Shown: positions 9,159 to 17,754, counted from the stretch's first letter. The stretch: 64,000 nt of DNA from Cellvibrionales bacterium UBA4451 (GCA_002390285.1 DGPB01000009.1:62001-126000); one strand, 5' to 3'. Numbers and translations: made by a program. The notes: generated by a model not told the origin, from the letters alone.

Positions 9159-9268
9159 GTAGCTGCTCCGCCTTGGTGTAACGCAAATCTTAACTATCCG
9201 ATACTGTTTATACAGCCACAGTGGAGCTAATATCAAGAACAAAGGGCGATTAAAAATAAAGGGTGATT

Positions 9269-10243
9269 ATGATGGAAACGGTCGAATACTTCCCCATTGA
9301 AGTTGAACAAACCAGCTGGGAGGTTTCCAGTGGTGTACTAACAGACATTCGACATAAGGTTTTTGTTGAAGAGCAACATGTGCCTGTGGAAGAAGAGATC
9401 GACGAACATGATCAGCACGCCGCTCATTGGTTGGCCTATGGGCCCAATGATAAGGCGATGGCAACAAGTCGGATGTTGTCTGATGGGCATATCGGTAGGA
9501 TGGCGGTGCTCAAGGAGTATCGAGAACGAGGTGTTGGCTCATCGCTAATGCGTAATATGATTCGTTATGCCATTCGTGAAGGAATGGATCAGATGTTTTT
9601 GTATGCTCAAATCAAGGCTGTTCCATTTTATGAGGGTTTTGGTTTTATAGCTCAGGGTGACCCCTTCATGGATGCAGGGATTCCACATAAGACGATGCTG
9701 CTTAAGCTGCACCGCTACCGCGATAACTCACCACAACCCGTTCTACCGGACATCTCCGAGGAAGAGCGACAAAGAATAAGTCTTGATGGTGCGGAAAACT
9801 TCCGGGATCAAGCTGTAAAATTGGTCAACCGAGCACAAAGGGAAATACGTATCTTTACTGATCGGTTGGAACCGGAGATGTACAGCAATAGTCAATTCTG
9901 CGATGCGGTTTATGCCTTTGCTACCAGTCACCCCATGGCTCGGGTGAGAATTCTGGTGAAAGATATCCCCCATGTCATTCAGCAGACAAACTTGTTGCAG
10001 GATTTGTGTCTCCGTTTGCCAAGTCGTATTCAAATGAGGAAGTTTCAATCTAAAGAAGCCTGTCTGCATACCGACTTTCTTCTTGTTGATAGGGTCGGGA
10101 TTCTTTACAAGCAGGAGCCTGAGCGATTCGTCGGTTATGTGATTGACCATGCACCAATGGAAGCTGTTGAGTTGGCACAAGAATTCGATAGCCTTTGGGA
10201 GCAGGCTGAGCTGGATCCTGAGCTAAGACGTTTGCATATATAG
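9269..10243 (+). CDS. GNAT N-acetyltransferase fused to a DUF7931-like C-terminal domain
   Basis: The N-terminal 150 or so residues form a GNAT acyltransferase domain: RHKVFVEEQHVP, IGRMAVLKEYRERGVGSSLM (the acetyl-CoA pyrophosphate-binding R/QxxGxG/S motif) and FYEGFGFIAQG. The C-terminal 160 residues (from about ISLDGAENFRDQ) resemble a domain paired with GNATs in gammaproteobacteria that recalls a degenerate phospholipase-D fold (FTDRLEPEMYSN, HTDFLLVD). The substrate is unknown. ATGs at 9269 and 9272 follow an AAAGGG element; an upstream GTG at 9263 overlaps that element and is unlikely. It diverges from ggt. Confidence 0.8.
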   Translation: MMETVEYFPIEVEQTSWEVSSGVLTDIRHKVFVEEQHVPVEEEIDEHDQHAAHWLAYGPNDKAMATSRMLSDGHIGRMAVLKEYRERGVGSSLMRNMIRYAIREGMDQMFLYAQIKAVPFYEGFGFIAQGDPFMDAGIPHKTMLLKLHRYRDNSPQPVLPDISEEERQRISLDGAENFRDQAVKLVNRAQREIRIFTDRLEPEMYSNSQFCDAVYAFATSHPMARVRILVKDIPHVIQQTNLLQDLCLRLPSRIQMRKFQSKEACLHTDFLLVDRVGILYKQEPERFVGYVIDHAPMEAVELAQEFDSLWEQAELDPELRRLHI

Positions 10244-10267
10244 AGCAGCTATCTCTTTAGATAGCAC

Positions 10268-10302
10268 AAATAAAAACGGTCGGAGTCATTGCTGACTCCG
10301 AC
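10268..10302 (-). terminator. Rho-independent terminator of glcB
   Basis: A perfect 10-bp inverted repeat (GTCGGAGTCA, loop TTGC, TGACTCCGAC) at 10279-10302. On the minus strand it is followed by CGTTTTTATTT, so it terminates transcription leaving glcB. The convergent GNAT gene could also use the hairpin, but no T-run follows on the plus strand. Confidence 0.85.
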
Positions 10303-10372
10303 GCTCGTCGATCGCTAAAACAATAGTTAACCGATTGGTGATCAAACGATTAATGGTTAAATGATTCGACCG

Positions 10373-12538
10373 TTAAAGCAGTTTTGCTTTCTGTCGGTAA
10401 GCATGAAGCAGGGGTTCAGTGTAGCCACTGGGTTGCTCTTTTCCCTTGAAAACCAGATCACAAGCAGCGGAAAAGGCTATGCTCTGATCAAAGTTTGGTG
10501 CCATGTTGCGATAAACGGAATCAGCTGCATTTTGGCCATCTACTACTGCAGCCATGCGCTTCATGGTTTCCATCACTTGTTCTTCAGTGCAAATACCATG
10601 ACGCAACCAGTTGGCAAGATGTTGGCTGGAAATACGAAGCGTTGCACGGTCTTCCATTAAGCCTACATTGTTGATGTCTGGCACCTTAGAGCAACCTACG
10701 CCCTGCTCCACCCAGCGTACAACGTAGCCGAGAATACCCTGAGCATTGTTGTCGAGTTCTTTCTGAATTTGGTCTACAGATAGCTCTCTATCGAGGAGTG
10801 GGATAGTCAGAATGTCGTCAACACTGGCTGGTACACGCGAAGCGAGCTCTATCTGACGCGCAAATACGTCCACTTGATGATAGTGCAGCGCATGTAATGC
10901 AGCCGCTGTAGGAGAAGGCACCCAGGCAGTGTTAGCGCCTGCCATTGGGTGACCAATTTTGGCTTCCATCATGTCAGCCATGTTTTCGGGTACAGGCCAC
11001 ATGCCTTTACCAATTTGTGCTTTATCTTTGAGGCCGCAAGCGAGACCGACATCAACATTTTGGTCTTCGTAGGCGGAAATCCACTTCATGGTTTTAAGTA
11101 GGCCCTTCGGTGCGAAGGCACCCGCTTCCATACTGGTATGGATTTCGTCACCCGTTCGATCGAGAAATCCTGTGTTGATAAACACGACGCGCTCGCTGGC
11201 TGCACGAATACACTCCTTCAGATTGACCGAAGTGCGGCGTTCTTCATCCATAATGCCCACTTTCACCGTGTTACGGTCAAGACCAAGCGCATCTTCAACA
11301 CGGTCAAACAACTCGTTGGTAAACGCGACTTCCTCAGGACCGTGCATTTTGGGTTTAACTATGTAGACACTACCTGTTTTACTGTTGCGGTAGGTGCCAT
11401 TGCCCTTGAGGTCGTGAATAGCAATCAGGCTGGTCATCATGGCATCCATAATACCTTCTGGCACTTCGTTGCCATCAGTATCGAGAATAGCCGGGTTAGT
11501 CATGAGGTGGCCCACATTGCGAATAAACAACAGGCTCCGTCCTGGAAGAACCAGGGAGTTGCCATCTGGTGTCGTGTATTCACGATCTGCATTCATTCGA
11601 CGGACAATGGTCTTCCCGCCTTTTTCCATGGCTTCTTCAAGATCGCCCTTCATCAGGCCTAGCCAGTTATGGTAGATCAGAGCCTTGTCTTCAGCATCTA
11701 CCGCTGCGACAGAATCTTCGCAGTCCATAATCGTCGTCAGAGCTGCTTCCATTAGAATATCTTTGATACCAGCAGAATCTGAGGCGCCAATTTCTGTATT
11801 TCTATCTACTTGAACTTCAAGGTGTAACCTATTGTTTACAATTAGGATTGAGTCGGGATTTTCAGGCGATCCTTGGTAGCCAGAAAATTTGGATGGCTCT
11901 GCTAGTCCTACCTGAAGATCGTCACCGAGCTGAACCTGAAGCGCGCCATCAACGATAGAATATTGTGTTGCATCGCGATGTGACCCCTGTGCTAAGGGAG
12001 CGGCTTGGTCAAGAAGGTTTCTTCCATATTCAATCGCTTTTGCACCGCGAACAGGGTTATAACCTGCAGTCTTCTCCGCACCATCTGTTTCGGGTAGAAC
12101 ATCCGTGCCATACAGTGCGTCATACAGACTACCCCATCGAGCGTTCGCTGCATTAAGTGCAAATCGGGCATTCATAACTGGCACCACCAGTTGTGGCCCT
12201 GCTTGTGAGGTGATTTCGGGGTCTACATTAGAGGTGGTGATAGCAAAGTCGTCACCTTCGGAAACCAGATAACCAATATCCTGTAAAAACGCTTTATATT
12301 CGGCCTGATTAACATTTTGGCCGGCCCGCTCCTGATGCCATTGATCAATTTGCGTTTGCAGGTGGTCCCGTTTAGCAAGAAGTTCGCGATTTTTAGGTGC
12401 AAGATCCGCGATAATAGAAGCAAATGATTGCCAGAACGCGTCCATATTAACGCCGGTTCCGGGAATAATGTCTTGTTTAACCAAGTCATAAATCGAACGA
12501 GCGACCTGAAGTCCGCTCACTTGAACACGTTCTGTCAT
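10373..12538 (-). CDS. glcB: Malate synthase G
   Basis: Condenses glyoxylate with acetyl-CoA to malate, the second step of the glyoxylate shunt. The 721-residue length is that of the monomeric G isoform (about 723), not the shorter A form. Conserved blocks include GRSLLFIRNVGHLMTNPAIL, the IMDEERRTSVNLKECI segment with catalytic residues, and the C-terminal region around GYTEPLLHAYR. The ATG is preceded by an AGAAGG ribosome binding site. It lies downstream of the LysR gene on the same strand, with aceA divergent on the other side, so the two shunt genes bracket one regulator. Confidence 0.97.
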   Translation of the reverse strand: MTERVQVSGLQVARSIYDLVKQDIIPGTGVNMDAFWQSFASIIADLAPKNRELLAKRDHLQTQIDQWHQERAGQNVNQAEYKAFLQDIGYLVSEGDDFAITTSNVDPEITSQAGPQLVVPVMNARFALNAANARWGSLYDALYGTDVLPETDGAEKTAGYNPVRGAKAIEYGRNLLDQAAPLAQGSHRDATQYSIVDGALQVQLGDDLQVGLAEPSKFSGYQGSPENPDSILIVNNRLHLEVQVDRNTEIGASDSAGIKDILMEAALTTIMDCEDSVAAVDAEDKALIYHNWLGLMKGDLEEAMEKGGKTIVRRMNADREYTTPDGNSLVLPGRSLLFIRNVGHLMTNPAILDTDGNEVPEGIMDAMMTSLIAIHDLKGNGTYRNSKTGSVYIVKPKMHGPEEVAFTNELFDRVEDALGLDRNTVKVGIMDEERRTSVNLKECIRAASERVVFINTGFLDRTGDEIHTSMEAGAFAPKGLLKTMKWISAYEDQNVDVGLACGLKDKAQIGKGMWPVPENMADMMEAKIGHPMAGANTAWVPSPTAAALHALHYHQVDVFARQIELASRVPASVDDILTIPLLDRELSVDQIQKELDNNAQGILGYVVRWVEQGVGCSKVPDINNVGLMEDRATLRISSQHLANWLRHGICTEEQVMETMKRMAAVVDGQNAADSVYRNMAPNFDQSIAFSAACDLVFKGKEQPSGYTEPLLHAYRQKAKLL

Positions 12539-12648
12539 GATGGAGCCTTCTGTTAAATACTAATGAAGAGTGTGATTGTAGGAAAACTAATAAGGATTTA
12601 GCAATTTTATGGGTTTTATTTCCGCTATTTTTTGAGCGAATAAAGGTG

Positions 12649-13581
12649 CTAGTTCAGGGTGCTGGCGACATCGGCGATTAAACGCCTCATCCATTGGTGT
12701 GCAGGATTGTGTTGTAGTAAGGGGCTCCACGCCATTTTTAACTCTATTTCAGGAATATCGAAAGGTGGATCAAGAATCTCCACGTTGGGGTTGTCTGCTA
12801 GGAGTTCGGCCGCTTTTGTGGGTAGCGTGACCACCAGATCCCGTAGTTCAGCGAGGCGCATTGCCGCTTGGTAGTGGCGTGTAAAAACACGGATACGACG
12901 TTGTTTGCCAAGTTTTTCTAATGCTTCATCGACCCACCCCAACCTAGCCCCGGGCCCCATACCTACTCCGACCCCCATGCCCGTTTTACTAACCCAGACA
13001 TGCCCAGAGGCTAGATAGTTATCCAGTGTGAATGCATCGCGTATGGGGTTATGGCTGCTTAAAATGCAGGAAAAAGTGTCCCGCCAGATGGTCATTTGAT
13101 GAAATGACTGCGGGAGTACATCAAATCGATTTATGACTAAGTCAACGGTGCCCTGCTCTACATCTTGGTAGCTGATGTCACTGGGTGTCAGTACATCGAG
13201 CGTAATATTGGGTGCTTCTGAGCGAAGTCGGCGCATCAAGTGAGGCAAGAGTGTTGATTCCGTGTAGTCACTAACAGAGATCCGAAATACCCTGTCTGCT
13301 TCAGCAGCATTGAACTCTTTTCGTGGCTCTACGGCCTTCTCGATAGATGCGAGGACTTCTCTCACGATTGGCTGTAATTGCTCTGCCCTTTCAGTGGGCG
13401 TCATACCGTCGCTAGTTCTTACCAGTAAAGGGTCATTGAACAAGTCACGTAAACGGCGCAGACCGTTACTCATAGCTGGTTGACTGATGCCCATGCTTTC
13501 CGCGGCACGCGTTACATTGCGCTCTTTGAGAAGCACATCTAGATAAACTAGCAGGTTTAAATCTACGCCACGTACATTCAT
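12649..13581 (-). CDS. LysR-family transcriptional regulator between glcB and aceA
   Basis: Typical 310-residue LysR-type regulator. The N-terminal winged helix-turn-helix is clear (LNLLVYLDVLLKERNVTRAA, MGISQPAMSNGLRRLRDLF), followed by a periplasmic-binding-protein-like effector domain. It diverges from aceA across about 110 bases and lies upstream of glcB on the same strand, so regulation of the glyoxylate shunt is the natural inference. It is not the IclR or RccR type of regulator known for this pathway elsewhere. The effector is unknown. A glycine/methionine-rich stretch (GMGVGVGMGPGA) sits in the effector domain. Confidence 0.9.
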   Translation of the reverse strand: MNVRGVDLNLLVYLDVLLKERNVTRAAESMGISQPAMSNGLRRLRDLFNDPLLVRTSDGMTPTERAEQLQPIVREVLASIEKAVEPRKEFNAAEADRVFRISVSDYTESTLLPHLMRRLRSEAPNITLDVLTPSDISYQDVEQGTVDLVINRFDVLPQSFHQMTIWRDTFSCILSSHNPIRDAFTLDNYLASGHVWVSKTGMGVGVGMGPGARLGWVDEALEKLGKQRRIRVFTRHYQAAMRLAELRDLVVTLPTKAAELLADNPNVEILDPPFDIPEIELKMAWSPLLQHNPAHQWMRRLIADVASTLN

Positions 13582-13691
13582 ATTAAAAATACCGGAAATA
13601 AGGTCTATAGATTAGCTAAATTTTGGGTGGCTGGCTAGAATTCGTTTCCTTAGAGGACCAATTTTTTGTTTTCAACCGGGAAGGACTGACC

Positions 13692-15290
13692 ATGTCAAAC
13701 TACACCAACGACATCGATGCAGCCGCAGCGCTGTGTAAAACAAACGGTAGCGCATGGAATGCGATTAACCCTGAATCTGTAGCGCGTATGCGTGCTCAGA
13801 ATAAATTCAAAACTGGCTTAGACATAGCTAAATACACTGCTGACGTAATGCGCGCTGACATGGCGGCGTTCGACGGTGACAAGACTAAGTACACACAGTC
13901 TCTAGGTTGCTGGCATGGTTTCATTGGTCAGCAGAAGATGATTTCTATTAAGAAACACTTCAACGGCCAAACTGACCGTCGTTACTTGTACCTCTCTGGT
14001 TGGATGGTTGCGGCCCTGCGTTCTGACTTCGGTCCTCTTCCCGACCAGTCTATGCACGAGAAGACTACTGTTGCTAGCTTGGTAGAAGAGTTGTATACCT
14101 TCCTGCGTCAAGCTGATGCACGTGAGCTAGGTGGCCTATTCCGTGCTCTGGACACTGCTCGTGAAGCGGGTGATGAAGTAAAAGCTAAAGATATTCAAAA
14201 TCAAATCGACAACCACGTGACACACGTTGTGCCGATTATTGCTGACATCGATGCAGGCTTCGGTAACGCTGAAGCGACCTACGTGATGGCTAAGCAAATG
14301 ATCGAAGCTGGCGCATGTTGCTTGCAGATCGAAAACCAGGTTGCAGATGAAAAGCAATGTGGTCACCAGGACGGCAAAGTCACCGTACCTCATGCCGATT
14401 TCCACTCTAAGCTTCGTGCTCTGCGTTACGCTTTCTTGGAGCTGGGTATCGACAACGGCGTTATCGTTGCACGTACTGACTCTGAAGGAGCAGGCCTGAC
14501 TAAAGAAATCGCTGTTGTTAAAGAGCCTGGCGATCAGGGCGATATCTACAACTCTTACCTGGACGTTGAAGAAATCGCTGTTGCTGACATGGCTGAAGGC
14601 GACGTATGCTTCAACCGTGATGGCAAGCTGGTTCGTCCTAAGCGCCTGCCTTCAGGTCTGTACCAGTTTCGTCAGGGTACGGGTGAAGAGCGTTGCGTAT
14701 TTGACAGCATCGAAGCTATTAAAGCTGGTGCTGACCTGCTGTGGATCGAAACTGCAACGCCAAGCGTTCAAGACATCACCGACATGATGAACGAAGTGCG
14801 TAAAGAGATTCCTGATGCGAAGCTGGTTTACAACAACTCTCCTTCTTTCAACTGGACTCTGAACTTTCGTCAGCAGGCGTTCGACGCCATGGTTGAAGCC
14901 GGTGAAGACGTATCTGCCTACGACCGCGCCAACCTGATGAGCGTTGAGTACGACGAGTCTGAGCTGTCTGCACGGGCCGACGACAAGATTCGCACTTTCC
15001 AGGCTGATACTGCTCGTGAAGCAAACATCTTCCACCACTTGATCACTCTGCCGACCTACCACACTGCTGCGCTGTCTACTGACAACCTGGCTAAAGAGTA
15101 CTTCGGTGATGCCGGCATGCTGGGCTATGTTGCTGGCGTACAGCGTAAAGAGATTCGTCAAGGTATCGCATGCGTTAAGCACCAAAACATGTCTGGTTCG
15201 GACATGGGTGACGACCATAAAGAATACTTTGCTGGTGAGAACGCTTTGAAAGCTGGCGGCGCGAAAAACACGTCTAACCAATTTGGCTAA
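13692..15290 (+). CDS. aceA: Isocitrate lyase
   Basis: Splits isocitrate into succinate and glyoxylate, bypassing the decarboxylating steps of the TCA cycle. The 532-residue product is the long isoform found in Pseudomonas and relatives. The catalytic-loop signature appears as DEKQCGHQ, with glutamine where other isoforms have KKCGH; I believe this is usual for the long type. The ATG at 13692 follows GGGAAGGA; upstream in-frame codons from 13623 are not homologous. Codon usage looks strongly biased, consistent with high expression. A terminator follows at 15365, and an orphan copy of its last 28 codons lies at 16118-16204. Confidence 0.97.
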   Translation: MSNYTNDIDAAAALCKTNGSAWNAINPESVARMRAQNKFKTGLDIAKYTADVMRADMAAFDGDKTKYTQSLGCWHGFIGQQKMISIKKHFNGQTDRRYLYLSGWMVAALRSDFGPLPDQSMHEKTTVASLVEELYTFLRQADARELGGLFRALDTAREAGDEVKAKDIQNQIDNHVTHVVPIIADIDAGFGNAEATYVMAKQMIEAGACCLQIENQVADEKQCGHQDGKVTVPHADFHSKLRALRYAFLELGIDNGVIVARTDSEGAGLTKEIAVVKEPGDQGDIYNSYLDVEEIAVADMAEGDVCFNRDGKLVRPKRLPSGLYQFRQGTGEERCVFDSIEAIKAGADLLWIETATPSVQDITDMMNEVRKEIPDAKLVYNNSPSFNWTLNFRQQAFDAMVEAGEDVSAYDRANLMSVEYDESELSARADDKIRTFQADTAREANIFHHLITLPTYHTAALSTDNLAKEYFGDAGMLGYVAGVQRKEIRQGIACVKHQNMSGSDMGDDHKEYFAGENALKAGGAKNTSNQFG

Positions 15291-15364
15291 GCTGAATTAG
15301 TTTTGAAATGAAGTACCCTGGTGATTGCCCCTTCATAACCAGTGTACAGTCCATTCTTGGACAT

Positions 15365-15399
15365 AAAGGCGGCCCCCTGTATATGGTGTCGCCTTTTTT
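15365..15399 (+). terminator. Rho-independent terminator of aceA
   Basis: AAAGGCG (15365-15371) pairs with CGCCTTT (15390-15396), with further imperfect pairing (GCCCC/GGTGT) toward the loop, then a T-run to 15399. It lies 75 bases after the aceA stop. Confidence 0.8.
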
Positions 15400-15507
15400 A
15401 TGAATACTTTTCATATATGTAATGGTTTCTAATTATCCCTACTAAAAAATCGAATGGTTTTTTACGTTAGAATTCCAACCTGCTTTCTACTAAAAACTGA
15501 TTAAGTG

Positions 15508-16080
15508 ATGTCGAATATGGCTGATACACCTGCTTTTCTTAAAGATGCTAAAGATTTGTTAGCCGAACAAGGGTTTGCTACGAGTGATACTTGGTATCAC
15601 GGTACTTCATCTGCGCTGGTCGACTCAATCAAAGAGCAGGGCTTGAAACGCTCCGGTGATAAAGCGTTGAAGGACGCCGCCAAAAAAACCATGGCAACTA
15701 TCGGGAATAGCTATACAGAATCGATTGAGCCGGTTTTTTTGACGCAAAGTAAAGAATTAGCTTTTTACTGGGCTGAGCAAGCGGTTAGAGACCGCAGCGT
15801 GCGGGTTGAGGGTGATCAGCAGCCAGTCGTGTTTACAATAAAACTCCCAGAAGAATTGAATATACAAGTAAAACCCGATGTGGGTGCAGCGAGCTTACTG
15901 TTAGTGAAAGAAGGTGAAAATTTTATGGCTCATCTGGCGGGTATTTATCAGGTAAATGGTTTCAGTGCACCGGATATAGACTTGATCAGTGCAGACCGTT
16001 TGGAGTACTTAAATAAATTGGGCATGGCTTACTTTAATGCGGATATTGGAGTTGCATACCTAGATATAATTACTGGCTAA
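15508..16080 (+). CDS. Uncharacterised protein with ADP-ribosyltransferase-like HGT motif
   Basis: I do not recognise this gene as a named family. Numbering from a GTG at 15505, the product has TWYHGTSSALVDSIKEQGL (H32-G33-T34) and, 44 residues later, VFLTQSKELAFYWAEQA. This spacing recalls ADP-ribosyltransferase/PARP-like and KptA-like folds, where an H(G)T strand is followed by a Y/A-rich helix after an FLT-like strand. A third catalytic Glu or Gln is not evident. No signal peptide or membrane segment. Starts at 15505 (GTG), 15508 and 15517 (ATG) are all weakly supported. It is flanked by the aceA terminator and by a duplicated aceA tail, so it sits inside a rearranged locus. Confidence 0.65.
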   Translation: MSNMADTPAFLKDAKDLLAEQGFATSDTWYHGTSSALVDSIKEQGLKRSGDKALKDAAKKTMATIGNSYTESIEPVFLTQSKELAFYWAEQAVRDRSVRVEGDQQPVVFTIKLPEELNIQVKPDVGAASLLLVKEGENFMAHLAGIYQVNGFSAPDIDLISADRLEYLNKLGMAYFNADIGVAYLDIITG

Positions 16081-16117
16081 TTGTATTTGTAGAATGAAGA
16101 CTTCATAGGTCGACCAT

Positions 16118-16204
16118 GATATGGGTGATGATCATAAAGAATACTTTGCTAATGAAGCTGCACTGAAAGCTTCAGGTAAAGACAATACCAAGAACCAATT
16201 CTAA
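16118..16204 (+). pseudogene. Orphan 3' remnant of a second isocitrate lyase gene
   Basis: Translation in one frame gives DMGDDHKEYF, then 18 more residues ending TKNQF and a stop. This aligns without gaps to the C-terminus of the intact AceA encoded at 13692-15290 (DMGDDHKEYF ... TSNQFG). DNA identity is high over the first half (ATGGGTGA, CATAAAGAATACTTTGCT) and drops later, so it is a diverged copy, not an assembly duplicate. An in-frame TAG lies just upstream at 16106-16108 and there is no start codon. A strong terminator follows, as expected for the end of a former gene. Confidence 0.85.
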
Positions 16205-16238
16205 GTTTTATTCACTCTATGTTCCCATAGAAGATTTT

Positions 16239-16271
16239 AAGGAGCTGCACGTTTGTGTAGCTCCTTTTTTT
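16239..16271 (+). terminator. Rho-independent terminator after the aceA remnant
   Basis: AAGGAGCTGCAC (16239-16250), loop GTTT, then GTGTAGCTCCTT, followed by a run of T. One G-T wobble in a 12-bp stem. It could serve the upstream HGT-motif ORF and also block read-through from the opposing cytochrome gene. Confidence 0.8.
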
Positions 16272-16276
16272 ATAAC

Positions 16277-16612
16277 CTATTTGGATACTTTGCTCTTTGT
16301 CTGGCTATGAAGATAATCAGCAAGAGCGGCCCTCTCAGTATCAGTCAGCTTCTCAAAGTTTGGCATTACGCGATGCTGACCGGACCCCCGAATCCATTCC
16401 ATTAATTCGTGCTGCGATTTTCGTGTCAGAAGTGTCGCGGGAATACGCTTTAGATAATCACCACGACCTGTTCTGGGGTGACATTCAGAACAGTTTTCCT
16501 GGAACAGAGCTTCTCCTGCTATAACAGAAGGGCTTGGTGATGTTTGCTCATCAGTACACCCCATCAGAACAGCCGAAATTCCAATAGTAAGTATGGGTCT
16601 CATATAACGCAT
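16277..16612 (-). CDS. Small c-type cytochrome, probable lipoprotein
   Basis: Single-haem cytochrome c of about 111 residues. The N-terminus (MRYMRPILTIGISAVLMGC) is a signal peptide ending in a probable lipobox, so the protein is likely anchored to a membrane. The haem site is CSECH, with a methionine ligand plausible in HRVMPNFEKLTDTE and a final helix ADYLHSQ. The ATG at 16610-16612 is favoured over an upstream one at 16639 because the signal peptide starts there. Redox partner unknown; the neighbouring genes offer no clue. Confidence 0.8.
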   Translation of the reverse strand: MRYMRPILTIGISAVLMGCTDEQTSPSPSVIAGEALFQENCSECHPRTGRGDYLKRIPATLLTRKSQHELMEWIRGSGQHRVMPNFEKLTDTERAALADYLHSQTKSKVSK

Positions 16613-16727
16613 CAGTTTCCCCCTAATAGAAACAAACAATCTCAGTGTTAAATCCGCTTAATGTATACCTATGAAGCTAGCATACAAAAATTGAACAAAT
16701 TATATAGTAGTATTTTGGCATCCTCAT

Positions 16728-17210
16728 TTAATTTTTCAGAGGTTGACTCGAAACAATAACTCCATTGTTATCAGCATAAACATAGTCTCCTGAGTTAAAG
16801 GTTACGCCGCCAAATGTGACGGGAACATTCAGGTCACCAATACCACGCTTATCTGTTTTCAGAGGAATGCTGGCAAGAGCCTGTACTCCAAGGTCTAAAC
16901 TAGCCAGAGCATCTACATCGCGGACACAGCCATAAATGATAATGCCTTCCCAACCATTCTTTACGGCATTTTCTGCAATCATGTCACCCAACAATGCGCG
17001 CCGAAGTGATCCGCCACCATCTACGACCATGACTTTTCCTTGACCAGGGTTGCCGGCGTGCTCTTTGACTAACGAGTTATCCTCATGGCACTTTATTGTG
17101 ACGACTTCACCACCAAAGGATTCTCGGCCTCCAAAGTTTCCCATCATTGGTTCTAATACGTGAACGAGTTCCGGGTGGTCGTCGCACAAATCGGGTGTTG
17201 AGTACGTCAT
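16728..17210 (-). CDS. rraA: RraA-family protein (RNase E regulator / oxaloacetate-HMG aldolase family)
   Basis: RraA of E. coli binds RNase E and inhibits mRNA decay; homologues also show 4-hydroxy-4-methyl-2-oxoglutarate aldolase and oxaloacetate decarboxylase activity. The roughly 160-residue product has the family blocks MGNFGGRESFGGEVVTIKC, VMVVDGGGSLRRALLGD, GIIIYGCVRDVD and FGGVTFNSGDYVYADNNG. The ATG at 17208-17210 is preferred because AGGA lies six bases before it; the ATG at 17216 directly abuts that element. It follows the Rieske gene by 11 bases on the same strand. Which biochemical role applies here cannot be told from sequence. Confidence 0.88.
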   Translation of the reverse strand: MTYSTPDLCDDHPELVHVLEPMMGNFGGRESFGGEVVTIKCHEDNSLVKEHAGNPGQGKVMVVDGGGSLRRALLGDMIAENAVKNGWEGIIIYGCVRDVDALASLDLGVQALASIPLKTDKRGIGDLNVPVTFGGVTFNSGDYVYADNNGVIVSSQPLKN

Positions 17211-17221
17211 GTTCATTCCTG

Positions 17222-17542
17222 TTATTGTTTAATCAAAATGCCTACTTGGCCATTCTCTTCCACCAGCTCATAGTGAGCCAGCGGTGGTATATCAGCAACG
17301 GCTTCACCGCCTAAGGCTGCTCCGTTGTCCAAACGAAAAGTGATTTTGTGTTTAGGGCATTGTATGCAGCCGTCAGTAAGTCGCGCTCTATTTAGTGGCG
17401 AGCCGTCATGTGGGCACCGGTTAGGGATCAAGCGAGTCTGACCACCACTGTGCACCAGTAGCATATCCTGCCCTATTACAGTAAAACGCTTAAGGTAACC
17501 TTCGCAAATACTGGCAATGTCGTCTAGAGGATAAAAATTCAT
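17222..17542 (-). CDS. Small Rieske [2Fe-2S] ferredoxin-like protein
   Basis: A stand-alone Rieske domain of about 106 residues. Both cluster motifs are intact: CPHDGSPL and CPKHKITF (CxH...CxxH). This is the size of the NirD/BphF-type ferredoxin component rather than an oxygenase subunit; no partner oxygenase or reductase lies nearby. The ATG at 17540-17542 (MNFYPLDD) gives the canonical length; an upstream start at 17581 adds 13 residues. Probably co-transcribed with rraA. Function unknown. Confidence 0.82.
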   Translation of the reverse strand: MNFYPLDDIASICEGYLKRFTVIGQDMLLVHSGGQTRLIPNRCPHDGSPLNRARLTDGCIQCPKHKITFRLDNGAALGGEAVADIPPLAHYELVEENGQVGILIKQ

Positions 17543-17718
17543 AGTGAAAGTGAGAGTGCCACCATCTGTTCTATCCAGCAATGAGTAGTATCAAATAGTT
17601 GTGATTGATGGAATAACCAAAGGAAAATAGACATTTCATTATATAAGAAATGAGATTTTAGATGAATATCCACAAGATTCTTAGGATGGTTACATGACGC
17701 TTTTCGACCAATCATAAA

Positions 17719-17746
17719 TTGAATTTGGTGAGCAGTGACGTAGACT
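17719..17746 (+). promoter_or_regulatory. Sigma-70-type promoter for pabB
   Basis: TTGAAT at 17719-17724 and TAGACT at 17741-17746, 16 bases apart. Transcription would start around 17753, only a couple of bases before the pabB ATG, implying a leaderless or near-leaderless mRNA. Prediction by eye only. Confidence 0.5.
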
Positions 17747-17754
17747 AGCATCCC

